DNA from: Litoreibacter sp.
GTDB lineage: Bacteria > Pseudomonadota > Alphaproteobacteria > Rhodobacterales > Rhodobacteraceae
NCBI GenBank assembly: GCA_026710325.1
Contig: JAPORH010000116.1
Span: forward strand, 1 to 64,000
DNA: 64,000 bases
Reading direction: 5' to 3'
In this document: positions 18,372 through 28,375 of the stretch, piece by piece
Layout of the letters: the number at the start of each line of letters is the position of its first letter
Numbering within the stretch: position 1 is the first letter of the stretch
Position numbers and translations under genes: made by a program
Notes under the pieces: generated by a model
The model's input: the letters and a program-made list of their open reading frames with translations, nothing else
What the model was told of the DNA's origin: nothing
Databases searched by the model: none

Positions 18372-19804
18372 CCGGCAAGGCTTTCATAAAGCGCGACGTA
18401 AGCCCCGGCCGAACCTGCCCAATCGACGTCATGGCGCATGGCCGCCCGTTGCATGCCGCGCCAGAGCTTGGTGTCAGAATATGCTGTGATAACCCGGCCG
18501 ATGGCCACCTCAATCGCCTCGTAATTGACGGCATCAATCATGAACCCCGTCGCGACACCCGCCTGAAACGCGGCGACATTGGCGTCGATCACCGTATCGG
18601 CAAGCCCACCCGTGCGCGCGACCACTGGCAGCGTCCCATATCGCAACCCGTAAAGCTGCGTCAGCCCGCAAGGTTCAAACCGGGAGGGGATCAGAATGGC
18701 ATCGCTGCCGCCTTGCAAAAGATGAGACAAAGGCTCGTCATAGCCAATGAAAACTCCGACATTGCCGGGGTATTGCGCGGCGGCCGCCCGGAACCCTTCC
18801 TCCAGCTCCGGCGCTCCGCTGCCCAAGACCACAAGCTGCGCGCCACGCTCCACAAGATGGGGCACAGCACCAAGAAGCGCATCGAGCCCCTTTTGCTCCG
18901 TCAATCGGCTAATGACGCAAAAGAGCGGGCCTTTGCTATCGGCGGAAAGGTCAAAACGCTCTGAAATCGCGGCGCGGTTCTCCGCCTTGCGGTTCAGGCT
19001 GCGCGCATCAAAGCGTCGGGCGAGCGCGTCATCTTTGGCGGGATTCCAGATCTCAGTATCGATACCGTTCAACAGTCCCGACAGGTACTGCGCGCGGTTT
19101 TGCAAAACCCCTTCGAGCCCCATCCCAAATTCGGGCGTAAGAATTTCGCGCGCATAAGTCGGGCTGACGGTGGTGATCTTGTCGCTGTAAGCCAGCCCGC
19201 CTTTGAGAAAGCTGAGATCGCCGTAAAACTCCAACCCCTCCGGGTGGAACCAATCCGTATTGAGCCCAAGACGGCCCATCTCATCCGCGCCGAACCGGCC
19301 CTGGAAAGCGATGTTGTGTATTGTCGTGATTGTCTTTGGCTGTGTAACACCTGCCATCCGAAGATAAACAGGCGCAAGCGCGGCCTGCCAATCATGGGCA
19401 TGCAACACATCAGGACTGAAGCCATCAATCGCCCCCATGGCCGCCCGCGCCGCTGCCTGCGCGAGCGCGCCAAACCGGATCGCATTGTCGGTGAAATCCT
19501 GGCCATGCTCGTCGGAATAGAGGCCCCCCGGCCGGTCAAAGAGCTGGGGCATATCGAGCAAGATCAGTTTCAGACCCTGCGCGTCAACGGCAACCAGTCG
19601 CCCAGGGCCACCGGGCAGATCGTCAAATTGCGCGACGTCTTTCCCCCTTGGCAGCAGCGGGAAAAGCGGCGGATAGGCTGGCAAGAGAACATGTGCCTCA
19701 ACACCCAAAGGCGCAAGCGCACCAGGCAGCGCGCCGACCACGTCCGCCAAACCGCCCGTCTTAACGAAGGGCGCGCATTCGGAAGCGACCATCAGTACCT
19801 TCAC
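18368..19804 (-). CDS. glgA: glycogen synthase
   Basis: VLMVASECAPFVKTGGLADVVGALP (KTGGL), PSRFEPCGLTQLYGLRYGTLPVVARTGGLADTV. Confidence 0.97.
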   Translation of the reverse strand: MKVLMVASECAPFVKTGGLADVVGALPGALAPLGVEAHVLLPAYPPLFPLLPRGKDVAQFDDLPGGPGRLVAVDAQGLKLILLDMPQLFDRPGGLYSDEHGQDFTDNAIRFGALAQAAARAAMGAIDGFSPDVLHAHDWQAALAPVYLRMAGVTQPKTITTIHNIAFQGRFGADEMGRLGLNTDWFHPEGLEFYGDLSFLKGGLAYSDKITTVSPTYAREILTPEFGMGLEGVLQNRAQYLSGLLNGIDTEIWNPAKDDALARRFDARSLNRKAENRAAISERFDLSADSKGPLFCVISRLTEQKGLDALLGAVPHLVERGAQLVVLGSGAPELEEGFRAAAAQYPGNVGVFIGYDEPLSHLLQGGSDAILIPSRFEPCGLTQLYGLRYGTLPVVARTGGLADTVIDANVAAFQAGVATGFMIDAVNYEAIEVAIGRVITAYSDTKLWRGMQRAAMRHDVDWAGSAGAYVALYESLAG

Positions 19805-19805
19805 G

Positions 19806-21065
19806 TCAGGCCTCCAATTCGTCGATCATCTTCTGGGTGATCAGACAGATGCCGTTTTCAGTACGGCGGAAGCGCTTCGCGTCTAGTTCTGGGTCCTCAC
19901 CGACGATCAGCCCAGGTGGAATTTGCACGCCCCTGTCGATGATCGCGTTCTTGATGAAGGCGCGGCGCCCCACCTCGCAATAGGGCAACGCAATGACGCC
20001 TTCGAGCTGCGAGAAGGAGTGCGTCTTGACCCCGGTAAAGAGCAGGCAGCGATAAAGCGACGAGCCGGATATGATGCACCCGCCCGACACCATCGAAGAC
20101 ACTGCCTGCCCGCGCCGCCCCTCTTCATTGTGAATGAACTTGGCGGGAGGCAGCAGCTCCGAGTAAGTCCAAATCGGCCAGTCCTGATTATAGATATCAA
20201 GCTTGGGTTGAAAATCTGTAAGGTCGATATTGGCCTGCCAATAGGCGTCGATGGTACCGACGTCGCGCCAATAGGGCTCAGTCTCCATTCCCGTCAACAC
20301 GCAGGAACGGCTGAACGGATGGGCCCGTGCACCGCCTTTGGCTACCAGCCCTGGAATAATATCGTTGCCAAAGTCGTTGCTGGAGTCTGGGTTGGCCGCA
20401 TCTTTTTCCAAAATCTCGTACAAGAAGTCTGCCTCAAAAACATAGATACCCATACTGGCCAGTGACATGTCCGGGTTGCCGGGCATGGCGGGTGGGTCGG
20501 CCGGTTTTTCGACGAAATCGAGGATCTTGTCCTTGTCGTCGACCGCCATGACGCCGAAGCCCTTTGCCTCCTCGCGTGGCACCTCGATACAGCCCACCGT
20601 GACCTTGGCGCCGGAGTTCACATGCTCCTCGATCATGGAGGAGTAGTCTTGTTTGTAGATATGATCACCCGCAAGGATCACGACATATTTGGGTCCGTAG
20701 CCGCGAATGATCTCGATATTCTGGGTGACCGCATCGGCCGTGCCCTTGTACCAATTGTCATTGTCGAGCTGTTGGGAGGCAGGCAGGATGTCGATGGATT
20801 CATTGCGCTCCGCCCGGAAGAAGCTCCATCCCCGCTGGATGTGGCGGATTAGACTGTGCGCTTTGTATTGCGTGGCCACCCCGATGCGGCGGATGCCGGA
20901 ATTGACGGCGATAGAGAGCGCAAAGTCGATGATCCGCGTCTTGCCGCCGAAATACACGGCGGGCTTGGCGCGAATATCAGTCATCTCTTTCAACCGGCTG
21001 CCGCGTCCCCCTGCAAGCACGAAGGCCATGGTCTGTCGTGCCAAATCGGCTCTGTCTTCCTTCAT
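19806..21065 (-). CDS. glgC: glucose-1-phosphate adenylyltransferase
   Basis: [42 protein letters not shown] extends to 21104 (TTG); ATG at 21065 has a better SD (GGGGGGA). Confidence 0.96.
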   Translation of the reverse strand: MKEDRADLARQTMAFVLAGGRGSRLKEMTDIRAKPAVYFGGKTRIIDFALSIAVNSGIRRIGVATQYKAHSLIRHIQRGWSFFRAERNESIDILPASQQLDNDNWYKGTADAVTQNIEIIRGYGPKYVVILAGDHIYKQDYSSMIEEHVNSGAKVTVGCIEVPREEAKGFGVMAVDDKDKILDFVEKPADPPAMPGNPDMSLASMGIYVFEADFLYEILEKDAANPDSSNDFGNDIIPGLVAKGGARAHPFSRSCVLTGMETEPYWRDVGTIDAYWQANIDLTDFQPKLDIYNQDWPIWTYSELLPPAKFIHNEEGRRGQAVSSMVSGGCIISGSSLYRCLLFTGVKTHSFSQLEGVIALPYCEVGRRAFIKNAIIDRGVQIPPGLIVGEDPELDAKRFRRTENGICLITQKMIDELEA

Positions 21066-21100
21066 AGGTCTTAATCCCCCCAAGTCTGACTGTGGCTTTT

Positions 21101-23308
21101 TCAATTACTCGAAAGTTTGAAATAAACACTCGCAAGCGGCGGCACCATAATCTCGAGCGATTGGTCGCACCCATGGGCTGGAACGTCCTGCGACTGCACC
21201 CCGCCCGGATTGCCTGCATCGCTACCGCCATAAAGCGCCGCATCGGTGTTCAGCGCCTCATCCCAATGACCCGCATTCGGAACCCCGATCCGATAGCCGG
21301 GGCGCGGCACGGGGGTGAAGTTGGTCACAACCAAAACAGGCGCGCTACCTTCGTCGCCATGGCGCACCCAAGACACGACCGAATCCGCCGCATTGCCGCC
21401 GTCAATCCACTGGAACCCTTCCGGTGTCACATCAAGCTCATAGAGCGCAGGCGTGCCGCGGTAGAGCGTGTTGAGATCGCGTACCAATCGCTGCATTCCT
21501 TGATGCGGTGCGTGATCCAGCAAGTGCCAGTCAAGGCTGCCCTCATTGTTCCACTCGTCAAACTGCGCAAACTCGCAGCCCATGAACAAAAGCTTCTTGC
21601 CGGGGTGGCCCCACATGAAGCCGTAATATGCGCGCAAGTTCGCAAATTTCTGCCAGTCATCGCCTGGCATCCGCGCCATGAGCGAGCCCTTGCCATGCAC
21701 CACCTCGTCATGGCTGATCGGCAGGATGAAATTTTCGGAAAACGCGTAATGCAGCCCGAAGGTGATCTTGTCGTGGTGGTATTTGCGGTTGATCGGGTCC
21801 TCGCCCATGTAGCGCAGCGTGTCGTTCATCCAGCCCATGTTCCACTTGAACCCAAAGCCCAGTCCGCCCGCTGACGTCGGCGCGGAAACACCCGGAAAGG
21901 CCGTGCTTTCCTCCGCCGCCGTCATGATGCTGTCGTCAGCCGCGTAAACCGCCTCGTTCATACGCTGCATGAAGGCGATGGCTTCCAGATTCTCCCGCCC
22001 GCCATCTTTGTTGGGTACCCATTCGCCCTCCTTGCGGGAGTAATCCCGGTAAAGCATCGAGGCCACCGCATCCACGCGCAGCCCGTCGATATGGTATTCC
22101 TCAAACCAGAATTTCGCGTTTGCAATCAGGTAGTTCTGAACCTCTGTTCGACCATAATTATATACCAGAGTATTCCAATCCGGATGGAACCCCTCTTTGG
22201 GGTCGGCATGTTCATAGAGCGGGCTTCCGTCAAAGCGGCCAAGCCCGTGTTCGTCGGTCGGAAAATGCCCCGGCACCCAATCGATGATCAGCCCAAGCCC
22301 AGCCGCGTGACAGGCATTAACAAAAGCGCGGAACTCATTTGGCGAGCCGAACCGCGACGTCGGCGCGAAAAGGCCCACGGGCTGATAGCCCCAAGATCCG
22401 CCAAAAGGGTATTCAGAAATCGGCGTCAGCTCGATATGGGTGAAGCCCATGTCGGCGGCGTAGGACACAAGCTGCTCGGCATGCTCGAGATAGGAAAGCG
22501 ACCGCCCGCCCTCCTCCGGCACGCGCTTCCAGCTTTCGAGATGCACCTCATAGATGGAAATCGGCTGGTCGATCTTCTGCTTTGCGCCGCGCGCGGCGAG
22601 CCAGCCGTCATCATTCCATTCAAATCCATCCAGGTCGCGCACAACCGACGCGGTGCGCGGCGGCAGCTCCGCGCCGAACCCGACCGGGTCAGCTTTCAAG
22701 GGCAGCAGGTTTTTCTCCGCGTCCAGCACCTCGTATTTGTAAACCGCGCCATCGCCCAAACCTGTCAAGAAAATCTCGTGAATGCCGGTCGAGCCACGGC
22801 GGCGCATCACATGCCGCCGCCCGTCCCAGCCGTTGAAATCCCCTACGACCGAGACGCGCGCAGCATTTGGCGCCCAGACGGCGAAATGTGTACCGTCCAC
22901 GCCTTCATGCGTGCCGACATGCGCGCCAAGCGCATTCCAAAGCGCACCATGCGTACCTTCGGCCAAAAGGTATTCATCCAGATCACCCAGGCGCGGGCCA
23001 AAGCTGTAAGCATCATGCTCTTCCCAGCTCTCGCCGCCGCGGGTCAGTCGCAAGATGTAATCAAAGCGCTTCTTGCGACGCGGGATGCGGGCGGCGAAGA
23101 CCCCGCCATCGACCCGGTCCAAGGCAGTGATCTTCTTGCCCGTCTTGGCGTCCAGCACATCGACGCTATCGGCCTCAGGCCGCATCGCGCGTATCACCAG
23201 CGTCCCATCTTCAAGCGTGTGCAGCCCAAGGACTGAGAACGGGTCGCCATGATGCACCGCCTCTAAAGCAAGAGCGGCATCCGGGTGAATAAGCTCAGGT
23301 TGGCTCAT
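21101..23308 (-). CDS. glgB: 1,4-alpha-glucan branching enzyme
   Basis: [67 protein letters not shown]; start MSQPELIHP overlaps the glgP stop by 4 bp. Confidence 0.96.
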   Translation of the reverse strand: MSQPELIHPDAALALEAVHHGDPFSVLGLHTLEDGTLVIRAMRPEADSVDVLDAKTGKKITALDRVDGGVFAARIPRRKKRFDYILRLTRGGESWEEHDAYSFGPRLGDLDEYLLAEGTHGALWNALGAHVGTHEGVDGTHFAVWAPNAARVSVVGDFNGWDGRRHVMRRRGSTGIHEIFLTGLGDGAVYKYEVLDAEKNLLPLKADPVGFGAELPPRTASVVRDLDGFEWNDDGWLAARGAKQKIDQPISIYEVHLESWKRVPEEGGRSLSYLEHAEQLVSYAADMGFTHIELTPISEYPFGGSWGYQPVGLFAPTSRFGSPNEFRAFVNACHAAGLGLIIDWVPGHFPTDEHGLGRFDGSPLYEHADPKEGFHPDWNTLVYNYGRTEVQNYLIANAKFWFEEYHIDGLRVDAVASMLYRDYSRKEGEWVPNKDGGRENLEAIAFMQRMNEAVYAADDSIMTAAEESTAFPGVSAPTSAGGLGFGFKWNMGWMNDTLRYMGEDPINRKYHHDKITFGLHYAFSENFILPISHDEVVHGKGSLMARMPGDDWQKFANLRAYYGFMWGHPGKKLLFMGCEFAQFDEWNNEGSLDWHLLDHAPHQGMQRLVRDLNTLYRGTPALYELDVTPEGFQWIDGGNAADSVVSWVRHGDEGSAPVLVVTNFTPVPRPGYRIGVPNAGHWDEALNTDAALYGGSDAGNPGGVQSQDVPAHGCDQSLEIMVPPLASVYFKLSSN

Positions 23309-25680
23309 GCGGATTTCTCCAACGCCGCCTCCGACTGCCAGACATGCCAAATATCGCGCGCATAGCCCTTGATCGTGCGGTCGGAGGAGAACCATCCCAT
23401 CCGCGCCGTGTTTCTGAGCGCCATCGCAGCCCATTCCTCCGGGACGCGGTAAGCGGCATCGACACGCCTTTGCGTCGTATAATAGTCATCGAAATCACAG
23501 GTCACGAGGAAGTAGTCGTGGTCATAAAGCATACCGACAAGCCCGTGGTAGCGGTTCGGGTCCTCTGGGCAGAACCGCCCCTCAAAAATCTGGCCCAATA
23601 CGCGGCGCATGCGTGCGCTTTGCTCAATCGCGGCGCGGGCGTATCCGTGTTGCGCACGGCGCTCCATCACCTCACGCGCCGTAAGTCCGAAGAGGAAGAA
23701 GTTCTCCGCCCCGACATGATCGCGAATTTCCACATTGGCCCCGTCCAACGTGCCAATGGTCAGCGCGCCGTTGAGCGAAAACTTCATATTCCCGGTTCCT
23801 GACGCTTCCTTGCCTGCAGTTGATATCTGCTCAGACAGGTCCGCCGCAGGGATCAGGCGTTCTGCCATGGTCACATTGTAATTGGGCGGGAAGACGATTT
23901 TCAGCCGGCCTTTGGTGGCCGGGTCAGCATTAATAACGGCCGCCACATCATTGATAAGGCGGATGATTTCCTTGGCAACATGATACCCTGGCGCAGCCTT
24001 ACCCCCGAAGATTTTCACGCGAGGGGTCCAGTCCTGCTCCGGCGCGTCGCGCATGTCATTCCACAGCGCAACCGTCTCCAGCAAGTTCATCAACTGGCGT
24101 TTATATTCATGGATGCGCTTGATCTGCACGTCGAACATCGCGTCCGGATCGACGGACACGCCGCATGTGTCTTTGAGCCAGTTCGACAGCTTCGCCTTGT
24201 TGTCACGCTTGATCGACTGAAACGCCGCTAGGAACTCCTTGTCGCTATCCTTTGCCCCAAGCTGCTTGAGCTGTTCGAGATCAGTGAGCCAGGTCTCCCC
24301 AAGCTCCGAAGTGATCAGCTTGCTCAGTCCCGGGTTGCAGCCATCCAGCCATCGGCGCGGGGTGATCCCGTTGGTCTGGTTGATGATGCGGGTGGGGTGA
24401 ATGCGGTGCAGCTGCTCAAACACCGTTTCCTTGACCAGTTCGCTATGCAGCGCGGAGACGCCATTGACCTTATGTGCCATGATGAAGGCCAGCTCCCCCA
24501 TGCGCACTTCGCCATGCTCGACAATACGCGGGCTGCCGGGGTGTTCGGCCTGCTGGGCGTCGTCAATGTCGCGTATGATTTCAAGATGGCGCGGCAGGAT
24601 ACGCCCCATCAAATGCTCGCTCCACCGCTCCAATGCCTCGGGCAAAAGCGTGTGGTTGGTATAGGCAAGGCAACGGCGGGCCAAAGCTATAGCCTCGCTC
24701 AATTCCAATCCGTGCTCATCAGTCAGAATACGCACCAACTCTGGCCCGGCAATCGCAGGGTGCGTGTCATTGAGCTGGATCGCGACCATGTCGGGCAGTT
24801 TCGACAGATCATCCGAATCGCGGAAGAAACGCCGCATGATGTCTTGAAGGGAGGCTGCGGTGAAGAAATACTCTTGTTTCAGACGCAGCTCTTTGCCTGG
24901 CTCGGTCGTGTCATCAGGGTAAAGCACGCGGCTGATCGTGCGCGCCAAAGCCTCCGACCGGCTAGCCGCGATAAAGTCGCCGCTGTTGAAGCTTGCGAGG
25001 TCGAAATGCGTCACAGGCCGTGCCGACCAAAGGCGCAACGTGTTGCACCACTTGCCCTGCCAGCCAATCACCGGCGTATCAAAAGCCATCGCAAACACCG
25101 TTTCGCCCGGGTACCAGACGGCCTTGCCGTGGTGATGTTCAACATGGCCGCCGAAATTGATCCGGTATTTCAGCTCCGGGCGCTCAAACTCCCAAGCATG
25201 GCGCTGCGTGAGCCAGGTTTCCGCCCGCTCAATCTGCTGACCGGCCATGAAGTCCTGTTCGAACAGCCCATGTTCATAGCGAATGCCGTAGCCATGCGCC
25301 GGAATACGCAGGGTCGCAAGGCTGTCCATAAAGCAGGCCGCAAGACGCCCCAGCCCGCCATTGCCCAAAGCCGCGTCAGGTTCGTCATGTACAATCTCAT
25401 CATAGTCTTGGCCCAGCTCTTGCAACGCGGCCTTGGCTTTCTCGACAAGACCCAGATTGGCCGCGACATCTTCGATCAGGCGACCCATCAAAAATTCCAT
25501 CGACAGATAGTAGACCCGCTTTTGCCCCTCGGCGCGCGCTTCGGCCAAGCTTTCGTGCCATGGGCCAATCATCTCGTCGCGCAGGGCCAAGGACAGCGCC
25601 ATGCGCCAATCGTAAACGCTTGCGGTGTCTTGTTGTTTGCCAAGCGAAAACCGCAGGCGATCTAGAATGACGTCTTTCAT
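23305..25680 (-). CDS. glgP: glycogen phosphorylase
   Basis: YYLSMEFLMGRL, DAALGNGGLGRLAACFMDSLA, NQTNGITPRRWL, EASGTGNMKFSLNGALTIGTLDGANVE (PLP site). Confidence 0.96.
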   Translation of the reverse strand: MKDVILDRLRFSLGKQQDTASVYDWRMALSLALRDEMIGPWHESLAEARAEGQKRVYYLSMEFLMGRLIEDVAANLGLVEKAKAALQELGQDYDEIVHDEPDAALGNGGLGRLAACFMDSLATLRIPAHGYGIRYEHGLFEQDFMAGQQIERAETWLTQRHAWEFERPELKYRINFGGHVEHHHGKAVWYPGETVFAMAFDTPVIGWQGKWCNTLRLWSARPVTHFDLASFNSGDFIAASRSEALARTISRVLYPDDTTEPGKELRLKQEYFFTAASLQDIMRRFFRDSDDLSKLPDMVAIQLNDTHPAIAGPELVRILTDEHGLELSEAIALARRCLAYTNHTLLPEALERWSEHLMGRILPRHLEIIRDIDDAQQAEHPGSPRIVEHGEVRMGELAFIMAHKVNGVSALHSELVKETVFEQLHRIHPTRIINQTNGITPRRWLDGCNPGLSKLITSELGETWLTDLEQLKQLGAKDSDKEFLAAFQSIKRDNKAKLSNWLKDTCGVSVDPDAMFDVQIKRIHEYKRQLMNLLETVALWNDMRDAPEQDWTPRVKIFGGKAAPGYHVAKEIIRLINDVAAVINADPATKGRLKIVFPPNYNVTMAERLIPAADLSEQISTAGKEASGTGNMKFSLNGALTIGTLDGANVEIRDHVGAENFFLFGLTAREVMERRAQHGYARAAIEQSARMRRVLGQIFEGRFCPEDPNRYHGLVGMLYDHDYFLVTCDFDDYYTTQRRVDAAYRVPEEWAAMALRNTARMGWFSSDRTIKGYARDIWHVWQSEAALEKSA

Positions 25681-25801
25681 CGGATCCAAACTCGTTCAGA
25701 AATGTGGGCGCTAACATGGGGTTTTAGCGTGAATCATCTGGGGTTGGAAGCAACCAAGGCGCATATCTGCCCGATCACAGGCGCATAGCACAGCGCGTTG
25801 A

Positions 25802-26644
25802 TTAAAAAGGTGCGCGTTGGTGGTGCAGCCGGTAAGCGCGCGGCGTGGTTCCGTAGTGGCCGCGAAAAACACGATAGAAATGGCTTATATTTTCAATCCC
25901 ACATTGCGCGGCAATTTCGGGAATCGGGTCTTTGCTACGCGCCAAGCGATCCGCGGCAAATTCGCTTCTGACGCGATTGATATAGGCTGATGGCGTTAAG
26001 CCAAGCGCGCTCTTGCAGGCGCGGCACACATGTTCGTGGCTGCGCCCCGCCACAGCGATGAACCCAGGCGCGCCTTGCCGGAACACGGCCGGGTCGCGTG
26101 CGGCTTCGCATGCCTCGGCCAGCCATTGGGGCACTTTGTTGCCAAAAGAGCTGACAGGGGGGACGACCCGGTTGGCGAGTGTCAGCAAAAACTCATCCAA
26201 CCGCGCATGGCTGCGTTTGGCGTTGGCGAGCTCTTGGGCCACGTGAATGGCGCGCTCGACCCGTGGCCCATGCAACAAATGCGTCTCGGGCTTCAACCCG
26301 CCGGTATCAAAGAAACGGCTCCGAAACTCCTGCTGGTAGCGGGTTAGAAAATGCGCCGCAGTGTCCGCGCGAAACATGACATTGATGATGTCGCAGCCAA
26401 GTTTCGGGTCCGCGCGAAAGGCATGCGCATCCTGAGGGCGCATAAATAAAAGGTGGCCCGCGCGTAGCCTTTCCCGCGCACCATTGATCCAGTGATCCGC
26501 CTCGCCCTTTTCGACCAGAAATACTTCGAAATAGTCGTGATCATGCGCGTGTTCGGGCCATTTCCGCGCTAACGATTTGCGCGCAACATGGCAGGCTTCG
26601 TCCGGCCTCAAATAGCTTGAAATGTGGAATCGTTTGACCTGCAT
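25802..26644 (-). CDS. AraC family transcriptional regulator
   Basis: Cupin-like N-terminus (KWPEHAHDHDYFEVFLVEKGEADHWING) and C-terminal HTH (TPSAYINRVRSEFAADRLARSKDPIPEIAAQCGIENISHFYRVFRGHYGTTPRAYR). Confidence 0.9.
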   Translation of the reverse strand: MQVKRFHISSYLRPDEACHVARKSLARKWPEHAHDHDYFEVFLVEKGEADHWINGARERLRAGHLLFMRPQDAHAFRADPKLGCDIINVMFRADTAAHFLTRYQQEFRSRFFDTGGLKPETHLLHGPRVERAIHVAQELANAKRSHARLDEFLLTLANRVVPPVSSFGNKVPQWLAEACEAARDPAVFRQGAPGFIAVAGRSHEHVCRACKSALGLTPSAYINRVRSEFAADRLARSKDPIPEIAAQCGIENISHFYRVFRGHYGTTPRAYRLHHQRAPF

Positions 26645-26669
26645 GGCGCTAAGATAGGCAAATAAACCA

Positions 26670-26722
26670 GTCCAAAACCATCAGTAAATATCAATATAGC
26701 ATCAAAAAATGTCAATCTGGAC
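26670..26722. promoter_or_regulatory. phased TCA repeats flanked by GTCCA/TGGAC in the divergent araC/PhyH intergenic region
   Basis: TCA at 26681, 26691, 26702 and 26712 (10, 11, 10 bp spacing); GTCCA 26670-26674 and TGGAC 26718-26722. Confidence 0.45.
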
Positions 26723-26776
26723 ACATGCACGACCCTCAAGGCAACGCTAACGTATTGTGCGGGAGGATTAAATTTT

Positions 26777-27604
26777 ATGCTGTTTATGAATCAGGATTTG
26801 TCTTTCAAACCGGTTTTGAATGAGCGCCCCCATGTCCTGAACGCGGCGGATATCTCACGCTATAATCTTGAAGGGTTTTGCCAGCCGATCAACGTGTTTT
26901 CTCCGGCCGAAATTTCCGAGATACGCGCATATGTGAATAACCTCATCGCTGCCATGGGCGAGAAAGGCGGTTACGGCATCAATTGCTATCAGGCGCGGCT
27001 ATCAGGGCTGTACGATATCGCGACGAACCCTCGCATTCTCGACTGCGTCGAAGACCTGATCGGCCCGAACATCCTTTGCTGGGCCAGCGCGATCCTGTCG
27101 AAAAAACCGCATGATCCAAAGCGCGTGCCGTGGCACCAAGACGCCAGCTTTTGGATGCTGTCACCCGCGCGGACGGTGACTGTATGGCTTGCCATTGACG
27201 ATGCCGATGAGGCAAATTCGGCCATGCGGTTCATCCCGGGGACGCATAAATTGGGGCCCTTGGAGACCTCGACTCGCGATGATGGTGCCTCCGTTTTCCA
27301 TAAGGGAACAGCCGATGCTGATGCGCTCGGCGCGCCTTTCACCAACAGCTTGAAAGCAGGGCAAATCTCTCTCCATGCCGATATGCTGGTGCATGGCTCG
27401 CAACCCAACATCTCGGACCGCAGGCGCTGTGGGCTCACGCTGAGATATTGCCCGCCGGAGGTACGGATTATTGATGCGGATTGGGAGCGCGGGGTCGAAG
27501 CAATCGCCTGTCGCGGCAATCCCGGTGATTGGAGGACGCACCCGCGCCCAGACAACAACGATATTCTGGCAACCACGAGCCCCGTGGTCGTGGCAAATAA
27601 CTAG
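26777..27604 (+). CDS. phytanoyl-CoA dioxygenase (PhyH) family protein
   Basis: VPWHQDASFW (HxD), MRFIPGTHKLG, LVHGSQPNISDRRRCGLTLRYCP (distal His and Arg). Confidence 0.9.
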   Translation: MLFMNQDLSFKPVLNERPHVLNAADISRYNLEGFCQPINVFSPAEISEIRAYVNNLIAAMGEKGGYGINCYQARLSGLYDIATNPRILDCVEDLIGPNILCWASAILSKKPHDPKRVPWHQDASFWMLSPARTVTVWLAIDDADEANSAMRFIPGTHKLGPLETSTRDDGASVFHKGTADADALGAPFTNSLKAGQISLHADMLVHGSQPNISDRRRCGLTLRYCPPEVRIIDADWERGVEAIACRGNPGDWRTHPRPDNNDILATTSPVVVANN

Positions 27605-27613
27605 GGGGCGGTC

Positions 27614-28294
27614 GTGGAGATTACCTGGTACGGCCACGCGGCCTTCGGACTGACCTCACAAAACGGCCCAAGGCTGATTACGGATCCCTACACGCCCGAG
27701 GGCGTGGGCTATGCGCCTATCACAGACCCGGCCGATCTGGTGGTGATCTCCTCCGATGATGATAGCGCGCATTGCCGCGCTGACTTGATTGCTGGCGAGC
27801 CGGAGGTCATCAACGCGCTGCACGCCGCCCAAAACGGCGGCCACGCCACCGCAGCCGGTCTGCGCGTCGACGCAATCGAAGCCGCCGAGTGGAACCACCA
27901 CCCAGACCACGCCGTCCCCGGCCAAAACGGCATGTACCGCTGGGAGACGGATGGAATCAAATTCGCGCATATGGGCGATGTCGGAAACCCGCTAACCGAG
28001 GCCCAGCAGGATTTCTTCCAGGACACCGACGTGCTCTTCGCGCTGGCAGGCGGATATCTGACGATCCTGCTGCCCGATCTGATGGAAATGGTGCACCGCA
28101 CCAAGCCCAAACTCATTATCCCGATGCACTTTCGCACGCTGAGCTACCGGCCGCGCAACACGATGTGGATCGAGAGCTTTCTGCACTATTTCAAAGAAGA
28201 GGATGTCGATTTCGCCTGCAATCACACGGTGACATTGACAGCCCAAGACATTCCCGAACGCACACGTGTTCTTGTGATGGATTACCGGCGCTAA
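27614..28294 (+). CDS. MBL fold (UlaG-like) protein with degenerate HxHxDH motif
   Basis: MEITWYGHAAFGL, LITDPY, AHMGDVG, PKLIIPMHF; expected SHxHxDH is SSDDDSAH. Confidence 0.75.
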   Translation: MEITWYGHAAFGLTSQNGPRLITDPYTPEGVGYAPITDPADLVVISSDDDSAHCRADLIAGEPEVINALHAAQNGGHATAAGLRVDAIEAAEWNHHPDHAVPGQNGMYRWETDGIKFAHMGDVGNPLTEAQQDFFQDTDVLFALAGGYLTILLPDLMEMVHRTKPKLIIPMHFRTLSYRPRNTMWIESFLHYFKEEDVDFACNHTVTLTAQDIPERTRVLVMDYRR

Positions 28295-28375
28295 GGGAAC
28301 GCAACCCGGGCCGGCCAACCGGCTCCGGACAAAAAACGCCTTCAAGAATGGAGGCGCAACATAGGGAGAAACACC

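Noticed and set aside
22091-23236. 381-aa plus-strand ORF opposite glgB (and similar long ORFs opposite glgP, glgA, malQ)
   Set aside because: GC-driven shadow ORFs; the opposite strand encodes well-conserved glycogen enzymes.
28308-28332. CCGGGCCGG...CCGGCTCCGG dyad before the SBP gene
   Set aside because: Imperfect GC-rich dyad, expected by chance at this composition.
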